Source of the DNA: Streptomyces abikoensis
Lineage (GTDB): Bacteria; Actinomycetota; Actinomycetes; Streptomycetales; Streptomycetaceae
Length of the DNA stretch: 64,000 bases
Assembly (NCBI RefSeq): GCF_014648775.1
Contig: NZ_BMRT01000005.1
Coordinates: 1 to 64,000, forward strand
Direction of reading: 5' to 3'
In this document: positions 49,695 to 57,909 of the stretch, piece by piece
Layout of the letters: each line of letters opens with the position of its first letter
How positions within the stretch are numbered: position 1 is the first letter of the stretch
The notes under the pieces: generated by a model
The model's database searches: none
What the model was told of the DNA's origin: nothing
What the model saw: only the letters and a program-made list of their open reading frames with translations
Program-made: the position numbers and the translations under genes

Positions 49695-50324
49695 CAGCGT
49701 GGCCTCGATGCCGGCGATGACGGCGCGCAGGCCGGCCTCGAAGCCGGCGTCGAGGTCGTTGAAGAACACCTGCCCCGCGTCGGCGGTGAGCGGATGGCCC
49801 TCCAGGCGCTGGGCGCGCTGGGCCTCGTCGTAGTAGGGGTCGCGCTCGCCGCCGGGGAACGGGTAGACGGACTGCTGCTCGATGACGTGCCCCATGGTGA
49901 AGCACTGGACGGTGAACCAGGCGCGTGCGGCGTTCGGCAGCGTGAACCCGGCGTCCACCAGCGTCTCCATCATTCCGTCCACGGGACCCGCGTAGTCCGT
50001 GCCCCTGAAGCGCGTCCCGCTGAAGACCTTGGCGCCGTCGCGGTAGCCGAGCACGGAGTCCCGGATGACGTGGGCCGCGCCGGCCATGAGCACCTGCCAG
50101 TCGGAGCGGTCGACGGCGTTCAGGGCGGCGCCCATGCGGCGGAACATCTCCGTCGCCATCTCGTCGAGCAGTTCCTGCTTGTTCTTGAAATGCCAGTAGA
50201 GCGCCGGTGCCTGGACGTCCAGCTCCTTGGCGATCCTGCGCAGGGTGAGACCTTCGAGACCCACCTCGTTCAGCAGGCGCAGCGCGGTCACAGCCACCTG
50301 GGCCCTGTCAATTCGAGTTGCCAC
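49680..50324 (-). CDS. TetR family regulator (TetR_C type)
   Basis: A 214-residue TetR regulator. The helix-turn-helix is VALRLLNEVGLEGLTL-like at the start (TALRLLNEVGLEGLTLRRIA), then LDVQAPALYWHFKNKQELL. The C-terminal domain resembles the tetracycline repressor class (VIRDSVLGYRDGAKVF, FTMGHVIEQQSV). It is divergent from a flavin monooxygenase with 79 bp between them, and that gap holds two perfect copies of a 15-bp palindrome. It therefore probably represses itself and the monooxygenase, as TetR does with tetracycline-modifying enzymes. Confidence 0.9.
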   Translation of the reverse strand: MATRIDRAQVAVTALRLLNEVGLEGLTLRRIAKELDVQAPALYWHFKNKQELLDEMATEMFRRMGAALNAVDRSDWQVLMAGAAHVIRDSVLGYRDGAKVFSGTRFRGTDYAGPVDGMMETLVDAGFTLPNAARAWFTVQCFTMGHVIEQQSVYPFPGGERDPYYDEAQRAQRLEGHPLTADAGQVFFNDLDAGFEAGLRAVIAGIEATLLPAG

Positions 50325-50332
50325 CTTGACAC

Positions 50333-50347
50333 CTTAACAACGTTAAG
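50333..50347. promoter_or_regulatory. TetR operator 1
   Basis: CTTAACAACGTTAAG: arms CTTAAC and GTTAAG are perfect complements around AAC. It lies 9 bp before the TetR start and is identical to operator 2. Confidence 0.82.
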
Positions 50348-50370
50348 TGCACGCTGGGGAGCGTTCCGAA

Positions 50371-50385
50371 CTTAACAACGTTAAG
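50371..50385. promoter_or_regulatory. TetR operator 2
   Basis: CTTAACAACGTTAAG again, centre 38 bp from operator 1 and 19 bp before the monooxygenase start. Two identical sites in a 79-bp divergent promoter are strong evidence of mutual control. Confidence 0.82.
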
Positions 50386-50403
50386 GAAGCAAGGGGGGAT
50401 CGC

Positions 50404-51894
50404 GTGACCACCATCGACGCGACCACGCACACGGACGTTCTCATCGCGGGCGCCGGGCCGACCGGCCTGGTCCTCGCCATCGACCTGGCCCGGCGCGGCA
50501 TACGCCACCGCCTCGTCGACAGTGCCGACCGCGGCTTCCCCGGCTCGCGCGGGGCGGGCCTCCAGCCGCGCTCGCTGGAGGTCTTCGAGGACCTGGGCGT
50601 GCTCGGGGCCATGCGCGCCGCGGGCGGCCCGTGCCCGCCGCTGATGATCTGGGACCGCGACCGGCAGGTCGGGGAATGGGACATGTTCGACCGCACCGAG
50701 CCCACGCCGGCCGTGCCCTACGGCGAGATCATGATGCTGCCCCAGTGGCGCACGGTCGAGATCCTCGCCGCGCGGCTCGAAGAGCTCGGCGGCCACGTGG
50801 ACTTCGAGACCGGACTGACCGGCTTCGAGCAGGACGCCGACGGCGTCACCGCCACCCTCACCCGGCCGGACGGCACGACCGAGACCGTACGGGCCCGCTA
50901 TCTGGTGGGCGCCGACGGCGGCCGCAGCGCCGTGCGCCACGCGCTGGGCGTCGGCTTCGCCGCGGAGCCCGTCGACGAGCGCGCCGCCCTCCTCGCCGAC
51001 GTCGTCGTCGACGGGCTGGAGCGCACCCACTGGCACGTCTGGCCGGACGCCCCGGGCGGCAGGCTCATGCTGCGCCCGCTGGAGGGCGTCGAGACCTTCC
51101 AGCTCGTCGCCCGCCACGACGACCCCGACGCGCGGGTGGACCCCGAGCGGGAGGGCACCACGGAGGCCCTCCAGCGCCTGATCGACGAGGCGACGGGCCG
51201 GAGCGACCTGACGGTGGGCGAGGTCCACTGGGTGTCGGCGTTCAAGCCGCGCATGGCCATGGCGGAACGGTTCCGCGAGGGGCGGGTCTTCCTCGCCGGG
51301 GACGCCGCCCACGTCCACTCCCCGGCCGGTGGCCAGGGCCTCAACACCAGCATCCAGGACGGCTACAACCTCGGCTGGAAGCTGGAGGCGGTCCTGCGGC
51401 GCGGGGCGCCGGACTCCCTCCTCGACACCTACGCGACCGAACGGATGGGGGTCGCGGCCGACGTCCTGGGCCTGAGCACCCGCATCCACCACGAGGACGA
51501 CGGTGGCCAGCCCCGGCGCGGCCCCGAGACCCACCAGCTCCACGTGGGCTACCCGGACAGCCCCCTCACCCGCGAGCTGCGCCACCACCTCCCCGAGGGC
51601 GCCCTGCGCGCGGGCGACCGCGCCCCGGACGCGCCCTGCGAGGACCCCGCCTCCGGGGCACGGGTCCGCCTCTTCGAGGTCTTCCAGGGCACGCACGCCA
51701 CGGTCCTGGCGCTGAGCGACGGGGAGTTCACCGTGCCGGAGTGGGTTCGCGTGTTCCGCCCGGTGGACGTGGACGGGCACGTCAAGGACGCGTACGGGTC
51801 GGGGTACTTCGTGATCCGCCCGGACGGGTACGTGGGCCTGGCGACGGACGACGCGGCGGACGTGGCCGCGTACCTGGCGACGCTGACGGGGTGA
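50404..51894 (+). CDS. FAD-dependent aromatic-ring monooxygenase (PHBH fold)
   Basis: A 496-residue flavoprotein hydroxylase. The FAD motif is DVLIAGAGPTGLVLAIDLAR (about residue 11), DG motif RYLVGADGGRSAVRHALG (about 160) and the second FAD motif RVFLAGDAAHVHSPAGGQGLN (about 296), followed by a thioredoxin-like C-terminal domain. These enzymes hydroxylate phenols, polyketide aromatics, tetracyclines or rifamycins with NAD(P)H and O2. Divergent TetR control suggests induction by an aromatic compound or antibiotic; the substrate is unknown. The GTG at 50404 follows AAGGGGGGA. Confidence 0.92.
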   Translation: MTTIDATTHTDVLIAGAGPTGLVLAIDLARRGIRHRLVDSADRGFPGSRGAGLQPRSLEVFEDLGVLGAMRAAGGPCPPLMIWDRDRQVGEWDMFDRTEPTPAVPYGEIMMLPQWRTVEILAARLEELGGHVDFETGLTGFEQDADGVTATLTRPDGTTETVRARYLVGADGGRSAVRHALGVGFAAEPVDERAALLADVVVDGLERTHWHVWPDAPGGRLMLRPLEGVETFQLVARHDDPDARVDPEREGTTEALQRLIDEATGRSDLTVGEVHWVSAFKPRMAMAERFREGRVFLAGDAAHVHSPAGGQGLNTSIQDGYNLGWKLEAVLRRGAPDSLLDTYATERMGVAADVLGLSTRIHHEDDGGQPRRGPETHQLHVGYPDSPLTRELRHHLPEGALRAGDRAPDAPCEDPASGARVRLFEVFQGTHATVLALSDGEFTVPEWVRVFRPVDVDGHVKDAYGSGYFVIRPDGYVGLATDDAADVAAYLATLTG

Positions 51895-51916
51895 CGGGCT
51901 GACGCGCGGGCACCGG

Positions 51917-51957
51917 TTCCGGGCGGGCCTCCCACGGGGGTGGGGGACCGCCCGGAA
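51917..51957. terminator. bidirectional terminator between monooxygenase and peptidase genes
   Basis: TTCCGGGCGG (51917-51926) and CCGCCCGGAA (51948-51957) are perfect complements around a 21-nt loop that itself folds (CCTCCCAC with GGTGGGGG). Confidence 0.78.
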
Positions 51958-51966
51958 CGGCGACGC

Positions 51967-53460
51967 CTACCGACACAGCACGTCCCGCTCCGGCCGCTCC
52001 CCCGTGGTGAGGAACGCGGTGACCGTCCGGTCGCCGCAGGCGTTCCCCCTGCGGAGGTACGCGCCGTGACCGCCGGAGTCGACGCTGACCATCCGGGCGC
52101 GGTCGCCGAGGGACTCCCGCATCTTCAGCGCTCCCCGGTGCGGTGTGGCGGGGTCGCGGAGGTTCTGCACCATGAGGATGTTCGACGGGCCCTCGTCCGT
52201 TATGCGCACCGGCTTCTCCACCGGGTCGTTCTTCCAGAACGCGCACGGCATGACGTTGGCGGGCATCCCGGCCGTCAGCGGGTACCGGAGCCGGTCGGCG
52301 GCGACGGCGCGCTCGTACGAGGCGGGCGAACGGGGCCAGCGCATGTCGTTGCAGAGGACGCCGAGGAGGGTGGCGGCTTCCTCGGGCGACGCGTACGCCG
52401 GCTCCGCGGCCGGTGGAGCGGCGTCGCCCGCGGCGCGGGCCGAGACGATCAGTTCGGCGAGCCCGGGGAAGGCCCTGTCGTCGTAGAGGGCCATCTGGAG
52501 CCGGGCCCGCAGCCGGTTCCCGGTGAGCCGCTCCGTCCCGTCGGGCCCCCGCTCCGGTACCCGGTCCAGCCTCTCCGCGAGCGCGAGGACCAACGGCCGG
52601 ACGTCCTCGGGCCGTTCGGCGACGCGGTGCCGGGCGTCCCGGGCCGGGTCGGAGGCCCACCGCGCGAAGTCCGGGAACCTGTCCTCCGTGGCCGCCGCGA
52701 TGTTCGCCGTCCAGCCCCGGCCCACCCGGGAGGGATCCGGGTCGAGGCTGCTGTCGAGCACCAGCCGGTCGACGCGGTCCGGGTACTTCTGCGCGTAGAC
52801 GGCGCCCACATACGTCCCGTACGAGACGCCCCACGCCGAGAGCTTGCGCTCGCCGAGGGCCTGACGGAGCCGGTCGATGTCACGGGCCTCGTTGGCGGTG
52901 GAGAAGGAGCGGATCAGCTCGCCGCCCTCGCGGGCACAGCTCTCGGCGACGCGCCGGGCGCCGGCGACGTTCGCGCCGATGTCCCCGTCGGCGGCGGGCC
53001 AGGGGCGGATCTTGGTGATTTCGAGATCGTCCCGGTCGAGCCCGCAGTCGGCCCGTGCGCTCCCCCCGACACCGCGCGGGTCGAACGACACGATGTCGTA
53101 GGCGCCTCGTGTCTCCTCCCGCAGCCTCTCCCCCACCCGTCCCAGCCAGTCCCGGCCGGAGCCGCCGGGCCCGCCGGGGATGAGTAAGAGCGTGCCGCGT
53201 CCGGCCTCCGGCCGGTCGCTACGGAGCCGGGAGACGGCGATGCCGATCGAACGCCCCTTGGGATCGCGGTAGTCGAGCGGTACGGACAGATCGGCGCACT
53301 CGCGGGTGGGCGCATCGGCGCAGGGTGCCCAGGCGAGGACGGGCGGCTTCGCCGCGACTGCGGGAGCCGCCTGCGCCGGGCTCGTCGCGAGAGTGGCGAC
53401 GGCCCCTGCGCAGGCGGCGAGGGCGAGGGCCTTGCGGCTCGTCATTGACATACAGCCCAT
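51967..53460 (-). CDS. secreted S33 family peptidase (tripeptidyl aminopeptidase SlpD/SlpE-like)
   Basis: A 497-residue alpha/beta-hydrolase exported peptidase. The signal runs to about residue 31 (SPAQA/AP) and is followed by the typical WAPCADAPTRECADLSVPLDY. The oxyanion segment is LLIPGGPGGSGRDW, the nucleophile elbow WGVSYGTYVGAVYA (Ser), the acid DPATPHRGAL and the His VDSGGHGAYLRRGNAC. It releases N-terminal peptides from proteins outside the cell. Codon 92 (53185-53187) is TTA, so expression probably depends on bldA. A close paralogue starts at 63256. Start could also be 53451. Confidence 0.9.
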   Translation of the reverse strand: MGCMSMTSRKALALAACAGAVATLATSPAQAAPAVAAKPPVLAWAPCADAPTRECADLSVPLDYRDPKGRSIGIAVSRLRSDRPEAGRGTLLLIPGGPGGSGRDWLGRVGERLREETRGAYDIVSFDPRGVGGSARADCGLDRDDLEITKIRPWPAADGDIGANVAGARRVAESCAREGGELIRSFSTANEARDIDRLRQALGERKLSAWGVSYGTYVGAVYAQKYPDRVDRLVLDSSLDPDPSRVGRGWTANIAAATEDRFPDFARWASDPARDARHRVAERPEDVRPLVLALAERLDRVPERGPDGTERLTGNRLRARLQMALYDDRAFPGLAELIVSARAAGDAAPPAAEPAYASPEEAATLLGVLCNDMRWPRSPASYERAVAADRLRYPLTAGMPANVMPCAFWKNDPVEKPVRITDEGPSNILMVQNLRDPATPHRGALKMRESLGDRARMVSVDSGGHGAYLRRGNACGDRTVTAFLTTGERPERDVLCR

Positions 53461-53530
53461 GATTGTCCGGACCCGGGCCCAACACCTCCGGTGAACCACC
53501 CAATTCGCGATCGGGGTAACCCCTAGGGAC

Positions 53531-54028
53531 TCAGGTCCACTGCTCGGCCGGCGCCTTGCCGGGCAGGGGCCGCCCGATGAGGGCGATGGGCATGAAGAAG
53601 TTGACCTGGCCGATCGCGACGGCGAGGGTCGCGAGGGCCTTCGCGTCGTAATGCTTGGCCGCCTCGGCGTACACCTCGTCGGTCACCCGCTCACCGTGGG
53701 GGTTCGGCGTGAGCACGCCCTCCACGAGCGCGAGGGCTGCCCGCTCGGCGTCCGTGAAGTACGGCGCGTCCTTCCAGGACGAGACGGCGGTGATCCGCTC
53801 CTCGGACTCGCCTGCGGTGCGGAGGGAGTTGGAGTGGAAGACGGTGAGGTAGGTGTTGCCCACGATCTGCCCGGCGCGCAGGTGCATGAGGGCGAAGGTG
53901 GTGCGGGGCACCGAACCGTTTCCGACGGCCTTGAACAGGGCCGCCGACACCTCGGCGATCTCGGGGACGAGGTCGAGGGGGTTCGACATGCGGGAGGTCT
54001 GGGTCTGGGCCTTGGTCTTGTCCGTCAT
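53531..54028 (-). CDS. AhpD/carboxymuconolactone decarboxylase-like protein lacking the CxxC motif
   Basis: A 165-residue all-helical AhpD-like protein. The core helix pair is recognisable (TFALMHLRAGQIVGNTYLTVFHSNSL, in parts), with EERITAVSSWKDAPYFTDAERAAL-type spacing (quoted up to SSWKDAPYFTDAERAAL) as in AhpD-like peroxidases. The redox CxxC, normally in NGCxYCxxMH, is replaced by GNTYLTVFH, so peroxidase activity of the usual kind is not expected. The Glu and His positions remain. It stands alone between a peptidase and a DUF397 gene. Confidence 0.78.
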   Translation of the reverse strand: MTDKTKAQTQTSRMSNPLDLVPEIAEVSAALFKAVGNGSVPRTTFALMHLRAGQIVGNTYLTVFHSNSLRTAGESEERITAVSSWKDAPYFTDAERAALALVEGVLTPNPHGERVTDEVYAEAAKHYDAKALATLAVAIGQVNFFMPIALIGRPLPGKAPAEQWT

Positions 54029-54142
54029 GGTGACTGGCTTCCTTCCGGCTTGGTTCGTCGCTGTGCTGACGGATGCCGGGGAAGGAATGTGACGGGTGAG
54101 GGAGGAGAGGCGGTGTGGCGTGAGACACAGCAGGATGCGGCG

Positions 54143-54337
54143 TTATTTGAGGGTGGCGATGAAGGTTTCCCATGCCTCGGCGGGGACGAGGAGGGCGAGC
54201 CCGTGGGGGTATTTGCTGTCCCGGACGGGGACAGCGCCGGGTATGTTGTCGGCGACTTCGACGCAGTTCCCGTCACCGCCGTTGCTGTAGCTGCTCTTGC
54301 GCCACTCAACGGTTACCAACTCGCGGGCGTTCGTCAT
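54143..54337 (-). CDS. DUF397 domain protein
   Basis: A 64-residue DUF397 protein: VEWRKSSYSNGGDGNCVEVAD, then VPVRDSKYPHGLALLVP and WETFIATLK, the complete domain. DUF397 proteins are almost always encoded beside an XRE-type regulator with a DUF5753 domain in Streptomyces and act with it in developmental or antibiotic control (BldB-adjacent and WhiJ-type pairs). Here it overlaps that regulator by 4 bp. Confidence 0.9.
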   Translation of the reverse strand: MTNARELVTVEWRKSSYSNGGDGNCVEVADNIPGAVPVRDSKYPHGLALLVPAEAWETFIATLK

Positions 54338-55149
54338 GATGTGCTCTCCACGATCTGCTTGAGGTAGGTCAATGAATCCGGAGGCGAGAGCGCCATGTCT
54401 CGTACGCGATCGTAGGACAGGCGCAGCTGGGCGACCACGTGTGGATCATCCGTCAAGTGTCCGGACTTGCTGCCTTCCCGATAGGCGGTCGCGTGACCGT
54501 CCGGCAGCCACAGCAGGGAGAGCGAGCCGCCCACCAGGTCGTGCACACCGGCCTTGAGTGGCAGGACCTGGATCGTCAGGGGTGGCAGCGAAGCCGAGTT
54601 CACGATGTGCGCGAGTTGCCCCTGCCACACCTGTCGATCGGTGGTCGGCCGCTGCAGCACGCTCTCATCGAGAATGATTCGCACATTAGGTGACGGGTCT
54701 CGATGCAGGAGCTCTTGCCTGCTGACCCGGGCGGCCACTTGGTCTTCCAGCTCATTACTGTTGCCGTACTCGGGCGCCGAGGACAGCACGGCCCGGGCGT
54801 AGTCCTCTGTCTGCAGCAAGCCTGGGATGGTCGCCATGTACTTGTGCATGATGACGGCCTTCGCCTCGTACTGCATGAAGTCCTTGTACCCGTCCGTGAA
54901 GGTCTCCTGCCGCGCCAGCCTCCACAGGCGAACCAGCAGCCCGCCTGTCTTGTAGACGGCGTCCAGCGCTTCCATCACCGGGCGCTGCGACAGCCGCTCC
55001 CCCGTCTCCAGGCGGTGCAGGTACGTGCGGTCGTACGAGGTGTCTTCCGAAAGCTGCGCGAGCGACTTGCCGGACTCCTCCCGGAGGCGCCGGAGCTCGA
55101 TGGCAAGCGTGGCTCGCGCAGAGTCGTCATCACCGGACAGGCGTTCCAC
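54334..55149 (-). CDS. XRE family regulator with DUF5753 (WhiJ-like)
   Basis: A 271-residue regulator. The N-terminal helix-turn-helix is at about residues 10-65 (LRRLREESGKSLAQLSED, TYLHRLETGERLSQRPVMEA). The DUF5753 domain follows (YEAKAVIMHKYMATIPGLLQ, TEDYARAVL, VRIILDESVLQRPT, LPPLTIQVLPLKAGVHDLVG). It is paired with the DUF397 gene, an arrangement that recurs many times in Streptomyces genomes. Divergent small genes start 118 bp away and may be its targets. Confidence 0.9.
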   Translation of the reverse strand: MERLSGDDDSARATLAIELRRLREESGKSLAQLSEDTSYDRTYLHRLETGERLSQRPVMEALDAVYKTGGLLVRLWRLARQETFTDGYKDFMQYEAKAVIMHKYMATIPGLLQTEDYARAVLSSAPEYGNSNELEDQVAARVSRQELLHRDPSPNVRIILDESVLQRPTTDRQVWQGQLAHIVNSASLPPLTIQVLPLKAGVHDLVGGSLSLLWLPDGHATAYREGSKSGHLTDDPHVVAQLRLSYDRVRDMALSPPDSLTYLKQIVESTS

Positions 55150-55266
55150 GATCTCAACTCCCCTTTGTTGTCTCGTGGCTGGACAACAGCCGACCCCTGT
55201 TGAGCGTAGCTCCGGCGCGCGACGCTGAAACCGCTCTGCGTAAGGTCAACTCGAAGGGGATATTCC

Positions 55267-55623
55267 GTGACCTACCGCGAAGGCGCATACGTGGTGGACA
55301 CGCGTAGCGCGACGCTCGCCCAGGTGATGGGCAACGTCGGCCCGTGCGTGCAGATCAGGCGGCCCGGCGGCGGCCGGGAGTGGGAGGCGCCCGCCGACGC
55401 GTTGCGTCTGGCGACGCGGGCGGAACGGGAAGCGGCGGGCCTGCGCGGCAGCGCCGCCGCGCCGAGCGCGTCGCCCGTCGGCTGCGCCGAGTGCGCCCGG
55501 CTCGACACGGCCCGGCGGGCCGCCGGGGAATACGGCGAGCTCACCGAGGCAGCCGTCGACGCCATGGTCGCCGTGCGCAGTCACTTCCGTGAGGCGCACG
55601 TCCTGCCCGCGTGGCCGCGATGA
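55267..55623 (+). CDS. hypothetical protein (118 aa)
   Basis: A 118-residue protein beginning VTYREGAYVVDTRSATLAQV, with GPCVQIRRPGGGREWEAPADALRLAT (quoted in part: IRRPGGGREWEAP). The middle is Ala-rich and is followed by a Cys pair, VGCAECARLD, then an Ala/Glu helix containing TEAAVDAMVAVRSHFREAH. The opening resembles short proteins encoded near XRE/DUF397 pairs in Streptomyces that I cannot name. It overlaps the next gene by 4 bp (ATGA) and is divergent from the XRE regulator. No function assigned. Confidence 0.7.
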   Translation: MTYREGAYVVDTRSATLAQVMGNVGPCVQIRRPGGGREWEAPADALRLATRAEREAAGLRGSAAAPSASPVGCAECARLDTARRAAGEYGELTEAAVDAMVAVRSHFREAHVLPAWPR

Positions 55624-55826
55624 GGTGCGCGCACCGGGCCGGGTGGGCCCAGCGGGGCGGTGAGGCCCGCTGTCACGGATGCGGCGTCCGGCGGTTCACG
55701 TCGTACGGGGCGTTGCGGCCACCGGGACTGGCCGAGGCGACGCCCCGCACCTTCCTCGTCGGCCACCAGGCCGACCGGGCCGCCGCGCTGAACCTCACGC
55801 GGCGCGCCCGGTACGCGGGGGTGTAG
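55620..55826 (+). CDS. small Cys/His-rich protein (DUF6255-like)
   Basis: A 68-residue protein: MRCAHRAGWAQRGGEARCHG, then CGVRRFTSYGALRPPGL. Cys3, His5 and a CHGC pair could bind zinc. It resembles short Streptomyces proteins I recall as DUF6255 (labelled natural-product-associated), but this is from memory. It is translationally coupled to the 118-residue gene upstream. Convergent gluconate transporter gene begins 6 bp beyond, with a short TGTAGGG/CCCTACA hairpin over both stops. Confidence 0.65.
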   Translation: MRCAHRAGWAQRGGEARCHGCGVRRFTSYGALRPPGLAEATPRTFLVGHQADRAAALNLTRRARYAGV

Positions 55827-55832
55827 GGACCC

Positions 55833-57233
55833 CTACAGCACCAGCGACAGGAGCATCACAAACCCCAGCCCCACCACCGAGATCACCGTCTCCATCAGTG
55901 ACCACGTCTTGAGCGTCTGCCCGACGCTCATCCCGAAGTACTCCTTCACCATCCAGAACCCCGCGTCGTTCACGTGGGAGAAGAACAGCGAACCCGCGCC
56001 CACGGCCAGCACCAGCAGCGCCGTGTGCGTCGTGCTCATGTCGGCGGCGAGCGGGGCCACCAGACCCGCCGCCGAGATGGTGGCGACGGTCGCCGAGCCC
56101 GTCGCGAGCCGGATGGCGACGGCGATCAGCCACGCCAGCAGCAGCGCGGAGACGGACCAGTCCTTGGAGATGTCGAGGACCATGCGGCCGACGCCGACAT
56201 CGATCAGCGTCTGCTTGAAGCCGCCGCCCGCGCCCACGATCAGCAGGATCCCGGCGATCGGGACGAGGGACTTCTCCACCGTGGCCGACAGCCGCTCACG
56301 GCCGAAGCCGGCCGCGCGGCCCAGCGTGAACATGCCCACAAGTACCGCCGCCAGCAGGGCGATCAGGGGCGAGCCGATGACATCGGCCACCCGCTGCACA
56401 TGCGCCTTCGGGTCGTCGACCACGACGTCCACGAGCGCCTTGGCCAGCATCAGCACGACCGGGAGCAGCACCGTGGCGACGGTGATCCCGAAGCCGGGGC
56501 GGCGTTCCAGCTCCTCCGACGGGCGCTGCGGGACGAGCTTCTCGGGCGGGGTGACGTCGACCCAGCGGGCCGCGACGCGGGAGAACAGCGGACCGGCGAT
56601 GATCGCGGTCGGGACGGCGATGAGGACACCCAGCGCGAGAGTCACGCCGAGGTTGGCGCCGATGGCGTCGATGGCCGCGAGCGGGCCGGGGTGCGGGGGG
56701 ACGAGGCCGTGCATGACGGACAGGCCGGCCAGCGCGGGGATACCGATCCGCATCAGGTTGTGGCCGCCGCGCTTGGCGACGAGCAGGACGACCGGGATCA
56801 GCAGCACGATCCCGACCTCGAAGAACAGCGGCAGACCTATGACGCCCGCGATCAGCACGATCGCCCACGGCATGGAGCTGCGGCTCGCCCTGGCCAGGAT
56901 CGTGTCGACGATCTGGTCGGCGCCGCCGGAGTCGGCGAGGAGCTTGCCGAGTATCGAGCCGAGGGCGATGAGGACGCCCACTCCGGCGACGGTCGAGCCG
57001 AGGCCGGTGGTGAAGCTGGTGATGACCTTGTCCAGCGGGGCGCCCGCGACCGCGCCCAGGACGAGCGAGCCGACGGTCAGGGACAGGAACGCGTGGAGCT
57101 TGAAGCGGCTGATGAGGAGGACGATGACGGCGATGCCGACGAGGACGGCGATGCCCAGCTGTGCGTGACCCGCCGACGTGATCGGTGCGGTGGGTGCTGC
57201 CGCGGCCAGCATCTCGACGCTGAGAGTGCTCAC
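55833..57233 (-). CDS. gluconate:H+ symporter (GntP family)
   Basis: A 466-residue membrane permease with 12 or more hydrophobic helices. GntP-family segments are LGIAVLVGIAVIVLLISRFKLHAFLSL (in part), GVLIALGSILGKLLADSGGADQI, LVPPHPGPLAAI (the family signature) and LFFSHVNDAGFWMVKEYFGMS near the C-terminus. It takes up gluconate or a related aldonate with protons. The gluconokinase gene lies 45 bp upstream on the same strand and a divergent GntR regulator beyond it, a standard gluconate operon. Confidence 0.93.
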   Translation of the reverse strand: MSTLSVEMLAAAAPTAPITSAGHAQLGIAVLVGIAVIVLLISRFKLHAFLSLTVGSLVLGAVAGAPLDKVITSFTTGLGSTVAGVGVLIALGSILGKLLADSGGADQIVDTILARASRSSMPWAIVLIAGVIGLPLFFEVGIVLLIPVVLLVAKRGGHNLMRIGIPALAGLSVMHGLVPPHPGPLAAIDAIGANLGVTLALGVLIAVPTAIIAGPLFSRVAARWVDVTPPEKLVPQRPSEELERRPGFGITVATVLLPVVLMLAKALVDVVVDDPKAHVQRVADVIGSPLIALLAAVLVGMFTLGRAAGFGRERLSATVEKSLVPIAGILLIVGAGGGFKQTLIDVGVGRMVLDISKDWSVSALLLAWLIAVAIRLATGSATVATISAAGLVAPLAADMSTTHTALLVLAVGAGSLFFSHVNDAGFWMVKEYFGMSVGQTLKTWSLMETVISVVGLGFVMLLSLVL

Positions 57234-57278
57234 GGGGCTTCCTAATGGGGGGAGGGGGGAAGGGGGTGCCTCTGGGAT

Positions 57279-57770
57279 CTACAGGCGCCGCAGCGCGGCT
57301 ACCGCTCGCTCGGCGATGACGGCCGCCTCGGGCGCGACATCGACGGCGATGCCCGCTTCGTCGGCCCCGAGCGGTTCGAGGGTGGCGAACTGGGAGTCCA
57401 GCAGCCGGGTGGTCATGAAGTGGCCCTTGCGGGCGGCCATCCGCCCGGCGATCAGCTCGCGGTCGCCGGTGAGGTGGAGGAAGACGAGCCCGGGCGCGGC
57501 GGCGCGCAGCCGGTCGCGGTAGGCGCGCTTGAGCGCGGAGCAGCTGACGACGCCACCGCCGTCCGCCCGGCCGCGGGCCCAGTCGCCGATGGCGTCGAGC
57601 CAGGGGGCGCGGTCGTCGTCGTCCAGCGGGGTGCCGGCGGACATCTTGGCGATGTTGGCGGGCGGGTGGAAGTCGTCGCCCTCGGCGTAGGGGACGCCCA
57701 GGGCCTCCGCCACCAGGGGCCCGACCGTGGTCTTGCCCGTGCCGGCGACGCCCATCACCACGACGACCAT
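57279..57770 (-). CDS. gluconokinase
   Basis: A 163-residue P-loop kinase, gluconate to 6-phosphogluconate. Walker A is MGVAGTGKTTVG (about residue 6); AEGDDFHPPANIAKMSAGTPL is the gluconate-binding signature (given up to IAKMSAGTPL), then DDDRAPWL and CSALKRAYRDRLR. FLHLTGDRELIAGRMAARKGHFM ends the kinase core (quoted to GRMAARKG). The ATG at 57770 gives the usual length; an upstream frame to 57821 is not needed. It feeds the pentose phosphate pathway. Confidence 0.93.
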   Translation of the reverse strand: MVVVVMGVAGTGKTTVGPLVAEALGVPYAEGDDFHPPANIAKMSAGTPLDDDDRAPWLDAIGDWARGRADGGGVVSCSALKRAYRDRLRAAAPGLVFLHLTGDRELIAGRMAARKGHFMTTRLLDSQFATLEPLGADEAGIAVDVAPEAAVIAERAVAALRRL

Positions 57771-57834
57771 CACGCCTACCTCGCTGTCTCCGTCGACATC
57801 GGTTGTTGGTTGAGGCTTCACTGAAACGCATTGA

Positions 57835-57873
57835 GTACGACGTATTCAAGACTCTGTGACTAAAACGTCATAC
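57835..57873. promoter_or_regulatory. candidate GntR operator pair in gluconate control region
   Basis: GTACGACGTATT (57835-57846) and, on the other strand, GTATGACGTTTT (57873-57862) are similar 12-mers facing each other with centres 27 bp apart. They lie in an AT-rich stretch between the kinase and the GntR gene. Confidence 0.55.
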
Positions 57874-57909
57874 TTAATTGGGGTCGCCACCCGCGTTTAG
57901 GCTGATCCC

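Noticed and set aside
55822..55837. TGTAGGG/CCCTACA hairpin as a terminator
   Set aside because: Only 7 bp with a 2-nt loop over two convergent stop codons; too short to call.
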